DNA of 20,430 nucleotides from a virus. Where the stretch lies: positions 1 to 20,430 of the IMG/VR virus record IMGVR_UViG_3300005919_000019. The stretch is one strand, 5' to 3'. The notes under the pieces are model-generated. The model was not told the origin of the DNA, searched no databases, and saw only the letters and a program-made list of their open reading frames with translations. Made by a program: the position numbers and the translations under genes. Shown here in pieces: positions 1 through 7,761 of this stretch. Every line of letters begins with the position of its first letter. Position 1 is the stretch's first letter.

Positions 1-964
1 TTGCGGTGTCAGCATCCCCGCCCGTCTTGCCTACCGTGATCGCTGTGGTCACATCCATCTCGATCCATGAAGCTCCGTCCGCAATGACCGCACACCCAAC
101 CGCAACGAGCATCGACAAAGGAGCGGACTGAGTGAGACTCGCTTGAGCATACGCAGCGATCTTGACACCACCGGCTGACTGGGTTCCCAGAAGATCGACA
201 GTCGTTGTCGTGCCTACAGCACCGCCGTAGGCAATCGCCACGCAGTTGATTACACGATAGGACAATCCGGTGACCGCAGCCAGGATTTCATGACCTGCAT
301 TGATCTCCGCAACTGTTACACGATGACGGTGGCTTAGGACCACTGAGTTGTTCCCCGAGGCGAGAGCCACCTGAGCAGTTGCGCTCGGAGTGATCGTCGC
401 GTAGGTATCAAGATCCGCGTCATAAGCCTGCGCGTCAACACCAATTTCGACTGACAGATCTTGCGTCATCGTCAGGAAAGTAGTCGATTCAACAAGCGTC
501 TGCGCGTTAGCTGTTGGTGTGAGTGTTGCCCAGGTATCAAGGTCTGCATCCCAAGCCTGGGTATCGGTTCCAATCGTTAGCGTCAACGCCGTGACCATTG
601 CCGCGTAGTCAGCTACAGCAAGGAAGGTCTGCATATTCGCAGCGGGTGTGATCCCTGCGAAGGTGTCGAGGTCCGCGTCCCATGCCTGCGTGTTAGTCCC
701 GATCGTCAGGCTTAGAGCTACATTGACCGCTGCGAAGTCTGCTGCATTGAGAATCGTCTTGACGTTCGCTGTCGGTGTGAAGGTAGCCAGGTAGTCGAGA
801 TCGGCATCCCACGCTTGAACATCTGCACCAATTACCAAACCGGCAACCGTCCCTGTGAGTGTGCCTACCTGCAAGGTTTCGATGTACTGAGGTGCTGCGT
901 AAGCGCCAAACGAAAAGGCAACAAGCGTAAGCATCGTCGCCAAGATGAATAATTTTCTCTTCAT
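1..964 (-). CDS. Exported/virion protein with 43-residue WDADLD repeats (C-terminus beyond window)
   Basis: An open frame of 321 codons runs from ATG at 964 off the left edge, so the 3' end is missing. A ribosome binding site AAGGAGG lies about 6 bases upstream. Residues 1-23 look like a Sec signal peptide: basic MKRK, a hydrophobic core, then AYA before APQ. Four copies of a repeat follow, with the core QAWDADLD (last copy QAYDADLD) at residues 50-57, 93-100, 136-143 and 179-186, an exact 43-residue period. Similar Ala-rich QAYDADL repeats are common in phage tail-fibre and other virion proteins. After residue 200 the sequence is non-repetitive. Its place just after the capsid gene suggests a virion-associated or surface protein. 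The signal peptide is unusual for a structural phage protein. The exact role is not known. Confidence 0.8.
   Translation of the reverse strand, partial: MKRKLFILATMLTLVAFSFGAYAAPQYIETLQVGTLTGTVAGLVIGADVQAWDADLDYLATFTPTANVKTILNAADFAAVNVALSLTIGTNTQAWDADLDTFAGITPAANMQTFLAVADYAAMVTALTLTIGTDTQAWDADLDTWATLTPTANAQTLVESTTFLTMTQDLSVEIGVDAQAYDADLDTYATITPSATAQVALASGNNSVVLSHRHRVTVAEINAGHEILAAVTGLSYRVINCVAIAYGGAVGTTTTVDLLGTQSAGGVKIAAYAQASLTQSAPLSMLVAVGCAVIADGASWIEMDVTTAITVGKTGGDADTA
365..847 (-). repeat. Four tandem 129-bp repeats inside the left-edge gene
   Basis: The region encodes four diverged tandem units of 43 codons. Each has the pattern [IGxxxQAWDADLD-hydrophobic-A-x-x-TPxA]. The spacing between WDADLD cores is exactly 129 bp for all three intervals. 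The units differ at many codon positions, so this is an old protein-level repeat rather than a recent DNA duplication. Confidence 0.85.
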
Positions 965-1004
965 TCGGTCCTCCTTGTACTGACCGATTGTTTCAACTCC
1001 CAGA

Positions 1005-2258
1005 CTACGGGAGATCCATGATGCGGAGAGCGTCAGCGATCTTGATCTCGCCACCTGTTCGGCGGGTAGCCAAGAATCCGATCAGGCCAGCCAGCCGGCG
1101 AAGCTCCGAGAACTTCGTCAGGGTTGTGCCCAGTCGATCGAGGATCCGATAGCCGCGCTTGAAGTCGCCAAAGATTGCGACGTCATTCCCGCTCGAACCA
1201 TCCCACTCATCGAGGTCATCCTGCGTAAACTGGGGATAGCCTCTGAGCCTGTTCGGTACACCTGCTTGAACGGAAGGTTGCCACATGAATGAGCCTGTAC
1301 CTGCACCACCACCACCATCGCCACGAAGAAGCATAACTGCAAGCTCTGTCGCTGACGTGATGACAAGTTGCCCGTTTTTCCGGTACTGCTTGGGCACCTG
1401 ATAGAACAGCCGTAGGAAGTCTTCGATGGTCACCGTACCTGCTGCTGCTGCGTGATGCCGAGTGATGGTAGTTCCTCTACTCAAGCCACCGAACTCTTTG
1501 AGTGCATGGCCTGTCCCTGCCCATACTTGCGTATCCTCAAGCTCGGCAAATCCGAACGTATAGTCTTCGCTCATGGCCGAAATGAGGTTTGTGTCCGAGT
1601 CCATCAGTTCGTCGACACCGAACTCGGAGTATCCATTCATGTCCTCGACGTACTGCCATTCCTCGGTCAGAACCATGTCGCTGGCGTTGGGGGCGTCACC
1701 CAGTTCGAGATTCCCCATACCGACAGTGACTCGCGTTCTGCTTCGCTTGCGCATCCGGTTCGATTTCGTTTTCTTGACATCTACCAACGAGCGGAAGAGG
1801 GTCAAGCCGTTGATCGCAACCAGCCATTCTTTGTCGAGCTCTTCGGGCACAGCGATCTCGCCTACAGAATCTTCAACGAGGGCACGCTGTTCCTTGGGGA
1901 TCGAGGCAAGCACTTCTGCGTTCCCACTGTGAACGCGCAGCGTGTTCGCGAAGAGTGATTGCTTGGCTCGTTGTTCGTCCGTGATTTCCCCAGTAGGGAT
2001 TGGAGGACGATTCAGCCGTAAGAGAAGCTCTTGCTGTTCCTCACGGACCTTCTTGATTTCCTCAGCAAGCCCGGTCGTTCGTGCTTCGATGATCGTTGAA
2101 GCCTGCGCCTCAACCTTGTCACCTAGCGTAGAGTCGAAGTCGTCGAGCTTTGTTCTCATCAGAGTAACAAGCCCGGTCAGTTCCTTGGTCGCTTCTGCAT
2201 GTTCCTTCTGCATCTGCGCTACGGAAGTTTGCTCATTTCCTTCATTATCATTTGCCAC
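1005..2258 (-). CDS. Major capsid protein, HK97 family
   Basis: This 417-residue protein forms the icosahedral shell. Its layout fits HK97-type capsid precursors. Residues about 15-85 are a charged, helix-forming coiled coil (delta/scaffold domain), then comes a Pro-rich linker (RPPIPTGE), then a capsid domain with regions such as LVDVKKTKSNRMRKRSR and a C-terminal GGEIKIADALRIMDLP. The start is GTG at 2258, with GGAGG about 8 bases upstream; no ATG is better placed. It lies 12 bp after the protease gene, in the standard portal-protease-capsid order, so the protease probably removes the coiled coil during maturation. The stop is TAG. The fold assignment rests on layout, size and context. Confidence 0.88.
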   Translation of the reverse strand: MANDNEGNEQTSVAQMQKEHAEATKELTGLVTLMRTKLDDFDSTLGDKVEAQASTIIEARTTGLAEEIKKVREEQQELLLRLNRPPIPTGEITDEQRAKQSLFANTLRVHSGNAEVLASIPKEQRALVEDSVGEIAVPEELDKEWLVAINGLTLFRSLVDVKKTKSNRMRKRSRTRVTVGMGNLELGDAPNASDMVLTEEWQYVEDMNGYSEFGVDELMDSDTNLISAMSEDYTFGFAELEDTQVWAGTGHALKEFGGLSRGTTITRHHAAAAGTVTIEDFLRLFYQVPKQYRKNGQLVITSATELAVMLLRGDGGGGAGTGSFMWQPSVQAGVPNRLRGYPQFTQDDLDEWDGSSGNDVAIFGDFKRGYRILDRLGTTLTKFSELRRLAGLIGFLATRRTGGEIKIADALRIMDLP

Positions 2259-2270
2259 TTGGAATACCTC

Positions 2271-3065
2271 CTATGTCTTATTGAGTATCGAGCGTAGCTC
2301 TGCAGTCACCTTCGAGTGCGTTTGCGGATCGAAGATGCGTCTTAATTGCGAGTCTCCTAGCAGAGTGGACGGGTCCGGGTCTGCGTCGAAGAGTGCAGTG
2401 AACGTGTTGAGCCTTTTGATTAAGTTGCGTACTTGTTCTGAGCTTTTGATGACGAGGATCCCGAGGTCGTTGGCCTCTTCCTGTTCTCCATCGAGCGCCG
2501 ATCGCGTTGTTTCAATCATCTTCCTGATATCTGAAGCAGAGCCACCACGAAGCGCCATCTGAAGAACGCCGATCTGTGACCGGACATCATCGATGTTCGC
2601 CTCGGGATTGGCTGCGAAGTTCCGCATCAGGATAGCTACCTCGTAAGACTTGATTTCGGTATAGTGCCAGATCCCATCAGAGTCTTTCTTCTGTTGGATG
2701 ACGTCGAAGCCGTGCGACATCTGGGAGTAATACCCCGCCGCTAGATTCTCTCCAGAAGGATCGGGCAACCCTGCATAAACCTCGGCTGCGTCCTTCGAGT
2801 ACTCAATGTTCAGAGATCCATGAACAAGCAAACCAGTATTGTCTTCCGCGCACCGTGCGAGCCCGATACCCATCCACGGCATGTGGAAGAACGTGATGGG
2901 GAGCTCACCTTTCTGAGCCTTGAGCGTCCTCTTGAATGCGCCTTCGTCGATGATCGTATTGTACGAATCCTTATTCCCGAAGACGGAAGCATGACCAGTG
3001 AAGTCTCCTTCTCTGCCTTCGGCTCTTAACTCGCGAACCTCTAGAGGCACTGCGAGATACTTCAT
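2271..3065 (-). CDS. Prohead maturation protease, HK97 (U35/S78) family
   Basis: A 264-residue serine protease that cleaves the capsid precursor inside the immature head. The family signature is clear: FTGHASVFGNKD and IDEGAF near residues 22-44, the probable catalytic His61 in FFHMPW, the probable catalytic Ser117 in QMSHGF, and YEVAIL followed by NPEA around 141-155. The C-terminal 100 residues are a predicted helical tail, as is common in this family, and may act as a scaffold. The ATG at 3065 overlaps the stop of the portal-MuF gene (ATGA, 3062-3065), suggesting translational coupling. The stop is TAG. The capsid gene follows after 12 bp. Confidence 0.92.
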   Translation of the reverse strand: MKYLAVPLEVRELRAEGREGDFTGHASVFGNKDSYNTIIDEGAFKRTLKAQKGELPITFFHMPWMGIGLARCAEDNTGLLVHGSLNIEYSKDAAEVYAGLPDPSGENLAAGYYSQMSHGFDVIQQKKDSDGIWHYTEIKSYEVAILMRNFAANPEANIDDVRSQIGVLQMALRGGSASDIRKMIETTRSALDGEQEEANDLGILVIKSSEQVRNLIKRLNTFTALFDADPDPSTLLGDSQLRRIFDPQTHSKVTAELRSILNKT

Positions 3066-5140
3066 AAGCCACCTCCGTTAAGTTGTTCTGCATCAGGCCC
3101 CGTTTCGTAGAGTTCCTGACAGTTACAATTCACCGTCTCTTCTGCCGAACCGCTGGGATCGCCCGGATACATGAGCCCGTTCGGGTACGTTGCATTAATT
3201 GCGTAGATCGTCCCATCATCTAGTGCCGCGTGTGAGTCGCGCATATCTCCTGACCGCGCAGAGATCCATCGCTTACCCGTCACTACACCTGTTTGAATCG
3301 CGGCCTCATGAGAAGCGAATCCACTTGCTCCATGAATCTCTGTCCTTGCGATCGTCATCGAGCGGCTCTTGTCGAATGGGAGCTCAGGATCCTTTCCACC
3401 GAATCTCTCGTAGAGCCCTTGGAGTTGACGCGCTGTATCTACCGCGCTTGCACCTTCGAGAGCTGCCTTGTCCACTACACGCTTCACTCGAGAGATCGTC
3501 TTTGCTTGGATCTTGTCAACCTGTTCCGCTACCTGGCCTTCGACAAAGGAAGTGATCGCGCCGGTATAGGCGTCGAATCTAAGACTAGCTCTCTCGGTAT
3601 TTCCGAGGATCTCTGCTTCTACGTCTTTCCCTATCCGATCGATGGTTACTCGCCAGGAAGCTGTGAGAACGATTCTCCATGCCTCTGCTTCACCACGGAT
3701 AAGCGCCTCGTAGTTGGTGTTGCCTGCCTTCCAGTGGTTTTCTATCAGCTTCCCTTCTTCGAGGAAGCGTTTGGATACGTTCTTGCCCATCGCTCCTGCG
3801 TAGGCTTGCTGCACACGATCGCGCAGAATCCACCGGGCGTCGATTGAGCTTTCGTCGGCGTTGATAGCTCTGCTCTGGATTGACCTGCCTTGAGATGTGT
3901 TATTCAAAGGCAGCATTCCCGCTTGCATGAATCCGGTATCAGGGCATGCCCATGACGGCAACCCAAGGTCAAGGGCGACGTTGATCGCCCGAATGTTGAT
4001 TCCCATTTCCAGATAATACTTTGCGATTCGAGCATTCTGCCGACGCATCTCTACCACTGGGGGGGATTGAGAAAGGTCGTGTACGAAAACAACGTCATCG
4101 CCAAAGAGAGGAGCGAGCTGTAGGTTGATAGCCGCAAGCGCCGACTTAGCATTTGGGAGCGTCTCATTAGTCCACAAGAACACTTCGGCCATCTGCTGGT
4201 TTTCAAAGGTAGCATCAGCCACTCCGAGCAGAACAGGGTGAACGCCAAGCCCAAGGGCAAGCTTTCTATCTGTCAGCTTGATCGATTCAGTGAAGTCCAT
4301 CTCTGCAGGTGTGCCCATGAGCGACTGGAAGTAGACACGGGTGCGCGCCAGTAGCATCTTTCTGAAGTTCTTCGGCCCTCTCTTCGTCTTCACAATCTGA
4401 GTCTTGATTTCCTCAGATTGCTTCGGTGAGAGATCGCCCGAGATGATCCCCGAAGGTAAGACAGCATTATCGAATGAGAACTTCTGTGCATCCTGAATCG
4501 AGTCAGCTACATCTGCTCTCCTCTGCGTTGGCTGTAGTGTGGCTATCCCCGTGTGTTCGTTGATGGGATCGTACTGGACGATATGGACAATCTCCTCAGA
4601 TTTATATACTTGCGCATCCATACCGAAGCCAGGTTTGTAGACGTACTCAAGCTCAGTCTCATTGACAGGCCGAGGTCTTACAAGATCGGGACGAAGCGGC
4701 CAGATTTCAATCAGCCCGGCTTTCGCGTTGACGTTGTTGATCTTCCAGATGATTGCGCCTTTGAGGTCACGAGCGAATGACAGCCGGTACATGATGTCTC
4801 GCCAGCTTAGGCGGGGGTTCGGCTTTCGAGCGAACTTCACAGCACCATGCGTTGCAGGCAAATCTGTGAGTGTCCCATCAGGGAGAAGTCTTTTCGCTTG
4901 AATGGGGATTGAGGATTCTGCGTTCGCCCGGATTCGCAGACAGCGAGCAATGAGTTCGTTCTTTCTGAAATACTTGCGGACTGCTTTCTCATAGTCCCAG
5001 TCCGACCAGAGCGATTGACCGATAGCAGTCTGACCCCAGAACGGAGGGACATCACCAGTCAGCCTTTTCGCTATTGCAGTCCAGATAGTGTCTCGAAGCC
5101 CACTGCGTACACTGTCTCCCAGGAAGTCTCTAAAGCCCAT
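3062..5140 (-). CDS. Portal protein fused to a MuF-type head morphogenesis domain
   Basis: This 692-residue protein joins two head proteins that are usually separate. Residues about 1-430 read as an HK97-type phage portal, the ring at the head vertex through which DNA passes (for example AIIWKINN, the WPLRPDLVRP strand, SEEIVHIVQYDP, and KLTDRKLALGLGVHPVLLG). After a helical linker, residues about 480-680 match the MuF (Mu gpF / SPP1 gp7) minor head protein: RSMTIARTEIHGASGF near 593, DMRDSH at 632-637, YPGDPSG, and the terminal NCNC at 671-674. The start ATG at 5140 has GGGAGA about 8 bases upstream and is the first gene after the promoter at 5180-5209. The stop TGA overlaps the protease start. 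No frameshift or internal stop is seen, so the fusion appears genuine. No extra toxin domain follows the MuF part. Confidence 0.9.
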   Translation of the reverse strand: MGFRDFLGDSVRSGLRDTIWTAIAKRLTGDVPPFWGQTAIGQSLWSDWDYEKAVRKYFRKNELIARCLRIRANAESSIPIQAKRLLPDGTLTDLPATHGAVKFARKPNPRLSWRDIMYRLSFARDLKGAIIWKINNVNAKAGLIEIWPLRPDLVRPRPVNETELEYVYKPGFGMDAQVYKSEEIVHIVQYDPINEHTGIATLQPTQRRADVADSIQDAQKFSFDNAVLPSGIISGDLSPKQSEEIKTQIVKTKRGPKNFRKMLLARTRVYFQSLMGTPAEMDFTESIKLTDRKLALGLGVHPVLLGVADATFENQQMAEVFLWTNETLPNAKSALAAINLQLAPLFGDDVVFVHDLSQSPPVVEMRRQNARIAKYYLEMGINIRAINVALDLGLPSWACPDTGFMQAGMLPLNNTSQGRSIQSRAINADESSIDARWILRDRVQQAYAGAMGKNVSKRFLEEGKLIENHWKAGNTNYEALIRGEAEAWRIVLTASWRVTIDRIGKDVEAEILGNTERASLRFDAYTGAITSFVEGQVAEQVDKIQAKTISRVKRVVDKAALEGASAVDTARQLQGLYERFGGKDPELPFDKSRSMTIARTEIHGASGFASHEAAIQTGVVTGKRWISARSGDMRDSHAALDDGTIYAINATYPNGLMYPGDPSGSAEETVNCNCQELYETGPDAEQLNGGGL

Positions 5141-5179
5141 ACGTCAATTCTCCCTAGTCGATCCTCGGAGCCAAAGAGG

Positions 5180-5209
5180 ACTATACACGGGGGAGGATAG
5201 AACAGTCAA
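5180..5209 (-). promoter_or_regulatory. Sigma70-type promoter for the portal-protease-capsid operon
   Basis: On the minus strand the -35 is TTGACT (5204-5209) and the -10 is TATAGT (5180-5185), with an 18-bp spacer. It lies about 40 bp upstream of the portal start and directly behind a terminator hairpin, so the head genes would have their own transcript. The call is from sequence match and position only. Confidence 0.7.
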
Positions 5210-5238
5210 GAGAAAGAGGGCTGATTGGGACAGCCCTC
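5210..5238 (-). terminator. Rho-independent terminator after the small RHH gene
   Basis: On the minus strand GAGGGCTG (5231-5238) pairs perfectly with CAGCCCTC (5216-5223) around a 7-base loop, followed by TTTCTC. The short T-rich tail runs straight into the -35 of the next promoter. It would end the transcript carrying the 70-aa gene, the HNH remnant and the RHH gene. Confidence 0.7.
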
Positions 5239-5278
5239 GATCTCAGGTTCTCACAGAAAAACTGGACGAGCTAGTCTA

Positions 5279-5479
5279 CTACTTCTTGCCTGACGATTGC
5301 AACAGCTCTGGATCTATCCCTGTCCCACTGTGGATTTCGTGGTAGTGGAGCAGGCGTCTGATAATCTCGTCATAGCTCGGTTTGTGGTAATCGGAGAACT
5401 GTTCACCGACCACCCTGAGCCTTACTGCGGTAGATTTGGAAACCCAGATTGTTGTCTTGCCTTCTCCTGTTCTTGCCAT
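5279..5479 (-). CDS. Small ribbon-helix-helix-like DNA-binding protein
   Basis: A 66-residue protein with the shape of a ribbon-helix-helix regulator: a strand TTIWVSKSTAVRLR near residues 9-22, then a helix containing YDEIIRRLLHYHE. Such proteins usually bind DNA as dimers and act as local repressors or antitoxin-like factors; no toxin partner is seen here. I place the start at ATG 5479 rather than the upstream in-frame ATG at 5497, because GGAGGAAC (5484-5491) sits at ideal distance from 5479. The gene overlaps the 3' end of the HNH reading frame by 58 bp in a different frame and is followed by a terminator. It could regulate the nearby promoters, which is inference. Confidence 0.65.
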   Translation of the reverse strand: MARTGEGKTTIWVSKSTAVRLRVVGEQFSDYHKPSYDEIIRRLLHYHEIHSGTGIDPELLQSSGKK

Positions 5480-5832
5480 TCTAGTTCCTCCCGCCATCTG
5501 GCGATGTTGCTTATCCTCGCGTGTGCACTAGTAGTCAAAGATTGAAGATGCTCAGGGTTAATACAGAGCGAGTACCCGCACTTGTGATGAACGTCTCTTT
5601 TCTTGATGTCTTGGTAGTCCAATCCGTTAGCCAGGCAAAAGGCTACCCGGTGTGCGTAGAGGTGTGAGCGTCCGCTACCTCCCCGAATAGCCCAGCGAAC
5701 ACACCCGTATGGATTGCCCCGTACTCCTGGACTCGTCGCGCCTGTCCAGATTCAACAGCCATTCGCCTGCTTCTCAATTCGCCCCCAGAAAGCTATGAGA
5801 ATTTCCGGTGCGATGAGGTCGATTAGAGGCAT
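5422..5832 (-). pseudogene. HNH endonuclease with an in-frame TGA at codon 27
   Basis: Reading from ATG 5832 (preceded by GGGAGG) gives 136 sense positions interrupted once, by TGA at 5752-5754. Before it: FWGRIEKQANGC; after it, in the same frame: IWTGATSPG, YAHRVAF, DVHHKCGYSLCINPEHL and a charged tail to a normal stop at 5422. This is the layout of phage HNH endonucleases that read F-W-x-x-V/I-x-K-...-GC-W-x-W-T/x-G-A, with the HH and N-P-x-H-L catalytic part at the end. The TGA replaces the conserved Trp after GC, one base from TGG. No ATG or GTG restarts the frame; the first candidate is TTG at 5622, which would lack the N-terminal half. HNH proteins beside terminase genes often assist cos cleavage and packaging. 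It may be a recent pseudogene, a sequencing error, or a gene read through at UGA. Confidence 0.8.
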
Positions 5833-5862
5833 TTCCTCCCGTCCTTTGGTTCTGTGACAACC

Positions 5863-6075
5863 TCATGGCATTCGCGTATAAAAACTTTTCCCGCGAGCGA
5901 CAATAACCCGATCTGTGATTCCTCTTATAACAGGGCAATCAGCCAGATTAATCTGCCCGCCGTCACGGATGATGCTGCGCTCATCGCGAGTAAGCCCGAA
6001 TACTCGTCGCGCCCCCAATTTACTGCCCCAGACATTGCAATATCCGGTTGATGTGTACCGTTTGTTGGCGTTCAT
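5863..6075 (-). CDS. Hypothetical 70-aa protein
   Basis: I do not recognise this small basic protein. It is the first gene after the strong promoter at 6103-6131, and its ATG at 6075 has a perfect AAGGAGG eight bases upstream, so translation is very likely. No CxxC motif, signal peptide or membrane segment is visible. The C-terminal half (DRVIVARGKSFYTRMP) looks like a short beta-rich unit. The HNH reading frame starts 30 bp downstream, and the two probably share a transcript that ends at the terminator at 5216-5238. The stop is TGA. Confidence 0.7.
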   Translation of the reverse strand: MNANKRYTSTGYCNVWGSKLGARRVFGLTRDERSIIRDGGQINLADCPVIRGITDRVIVARGKSFYTRMP

Positions 6076-6102
6076 TTGTCTTGCCTCCTTGGCTACACGA
6101 CC

Positions 6103-6131
6103 AGTATACTATAGTTCCTCTATAGAGTCAA
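6103..6131 (-). promoter_or_regulatory. Near-consensus sigma70 promoter upstream of the 70-aa gene
   Basis: The minus strand has TTGACT (6126-6131) and TATACT (6103-6108) with the optimal 17-bp spacer. The spacer is CTATAGAGGAACTATAG, two copies of the palindrome CTATAG around AGGAA, and the decamer CTCTATAGAG (6118-6127) covers the edge of the -35. This arrangement suggests a strong promoter with a built-in operator. It drives the 70-aa gene 28 bp downstream of the -10. Confidence 0.82.
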
Positions 6132-6174
6132 GCCAGAGAAAAAGGAGACGCTTCCCAGGCATCTCCTTTTCTCT
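6132..6174 (-). terminator. Rho-independent terminator after the large terminase gene
   Basis: The minus-strand transcript would form a 13-bp stem between 6162-6174 (AGAGAAAAGGAGA) and 6135-6148, with one bulged base and a 13-base loop. The descending arm ends TTTTTCTCT. It is 82 bp past the terL stop, and the -35 of the next promoter starts only three bases after the stem. Confidence 0.78.
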
Positions 6175-6255
6175 CCGAGATCGCGCCGTACTTCAAGGAG
6201 GTTGTACACGTGTTGGGTCCGAGAGGAGTCGACACGTAGAACTACCATAGCATTT

Positions 6256-7761
6256 TTAATCGTCCAGGTCAATCCAATCCACGCCACCGCCTGCGCTATC
6301 AATCAGCAAGTCAGTTAATCCCCATACTACGCTGTCGATCCTATTGGGGCTCCATTTGCTACGTCGAGGGCCTCTCCCGATCCACTGGCACTGCTCATCT
6401 TCGAGGTCGTCAAGGTCGGCGTGTAGGTCGTGATGCACCAAGCCTTGCTTGTACTTGTTCGCAACAGGGTCAGCACGTTGGAACTTGCCACGAGAGGCGT
6501 GTACCAGGCACACCTCAACGTCGTCTCCGTCGAGCTTCTGGCCTTCCCACTCTGCCGAGGATACTTGAATGTTTCGCTTGACAAGCATGTACCCGAAGTT
6601 CTGTTCTGCAACGATTCTGCGGGTATTGAATTCCAGGCACAGTTCAAGCGCGCGTGTACCCCATTCATCCGGCTCATAGTGATCTGAGGAATCATTGAGA
6701 ACAACACCGTGACCGTCTACGCGCCTGCCTTGCACAGTGATCCCCGTGAGATCGCTTGATGCTTGGCCACTGCCTGCGGGATCGATTGCGACATTGATGT
6801 CTTCGAGTTCGGGGATGATGACAGCTTCGCGGAAAGGATCGATCATCGTCTCGGCAGTCCAGAGCGCGCCCTCGATATCGGCAGTAGGATCTTGCTGATA
6901 GAGCGCCCCCCAGAGACGACCGCCTAGCCCTCGTTTGAGTGAAGCGAGAGCCTTCTCATTGAAGCGCCAGGGCCAAAGCGCCTCACCCTTCTTGCGGCCG
7001 AGAGGATCGTCCTCTAAGGCCAGCGCAGGCAGGCTTACGACTTTCCACTGTTCACCACCCTTGTCCATCTCTCGAATGAGCCTTCCTGCGAGGTCACCTG
7101 AGTGCCAGCGTGTCATTAAAAGAACTATCGCACCACCAGGAGCAAGACGAGTACGAACGGTCGAGCGATACCAGTCCCAGACACGACGCTGGACGATGAG
7201 GCTTTCGCCGTCGTCGATGTTCTTTACCGGGTCGTCGATAACGATAAAGTTCCCCCCGCGCCCAGTGAGAGGACCACCGACACCGGCAGCTTGGAGCTTT
7301 CCACTCTTGCCGTGTAGATGCCAACGAGCGACGGCGGAAGAATCGCGTGAGATGTCAGGCCATCCGTAGACCTCAGCAGCCCGTAGGTAGTTCGTGCGAG
7401 CATCCCTGCTCATGTCGAGAGCAAGGTCCGCACCATAGGAGGCGATGATTGCCTCCATGTCCTGATTGCGACCGAGAAACCACGGAGGAAAGAGACGGCT
7501 GATTAATTCTGATTTCCCATGCCTGGGAGGGAAACTTACGATCAAAAGGTACGGCTCATCCTGTTCGCCGGAAGCAACGTGAGCCTCGGCCTCCATCAGT
7601 AGAGAGCAAAGCATCTGGAGATGAGCGGCCGTCTGCCATCGCCCTTCTGAGATAGTAATGCAGAATTGTTCTAGATCACGCCTAGCTAATTCAGCTTCAA
7701 TCCTCTGAGCTTCCTGGGAGACTTGGGACATCATCATCACCGCCTTCAATGTCGATGACAT
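6256..7761 (-). CDS. terL: Terminase large subunit
   Basis: This 501-residue protein is the DNA-packaging motor, with an N-terminal ATPase and a C-terminal RNase H-like nuclease. Visible motifs are a terminase-type Walker A PPRHGKS (78-84), Walker B FIVIDD (172-177), the coupling motif LLMTRWH (214-220), and the nuclease aspartate in NVAIDPAG (323-330); further acidic residues follow near VVWGLTDLLID. The reading frame opens at ATG 7761, but GGAGG touches that codon, leaving no spacing. Translation may instead begin at one of three successive ATGs at 7737, 7734 and 7731, behind AAGGCGG. The 5' end overlaps the small terminase gene by 41-65 bp. The stop is TAA, followed by a terminator. Confidence 0.93.
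   Translation of the reverse strand: MSSTLKAVMMMSQVSQEAQRIEAELARRDLEQFCITISEGRWQTAAHLQMLCSLLMEAEAHVASGEQDEPYLLIVSFPPRHGKSELISRLFPPWFLGRNQDMEAIIASYGADLALDMSRDARTNYLRAAEVYGWPDISRDSSAVARWHLHGKSGKLQAAGVGGPLTGRGGNFIVIDDPVKNIDDGESLIVQRRVWDWYRSTVRTRLAPGGAIVLLMTRWHSGDLAGRLIREMDKGGEQWKVVSLPALALEDDPLGRKKGEALWPWRFNEKALASLKRGLGGRLWGALYQQDPTADIEGALWTAETMIDPFREAVIIPELEDINVAIDPAGSGQASSDLTGITVQGRRVDGHGVVLNDSSDHYEPDEWGTRALELCLEFNTRRIVAEQNFGYMLVKRNIQVSSAEWEGQKLDGDDVEVCLVHASRGKFQRADPVANKYKQGLVHHDLHADLDDLEDEQCQWIGRGPRRSKWSPNRIDSVVWGLTDLLIDSAGGGVDWIDLDD

Noticed and set aside
1452-1958. Long plus-strand frame (168 aa) opposite the capsid gene
   Set aside because: It is the antisense shadow of the capsid gene, with no ribosome binding site and no family features.
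6120-6302. 60-aa minus-strand frame after terL
   Set aside because: It starts from TTG inside terL and runs through the terminator and into the promoter, so it is unlikely to be translated.
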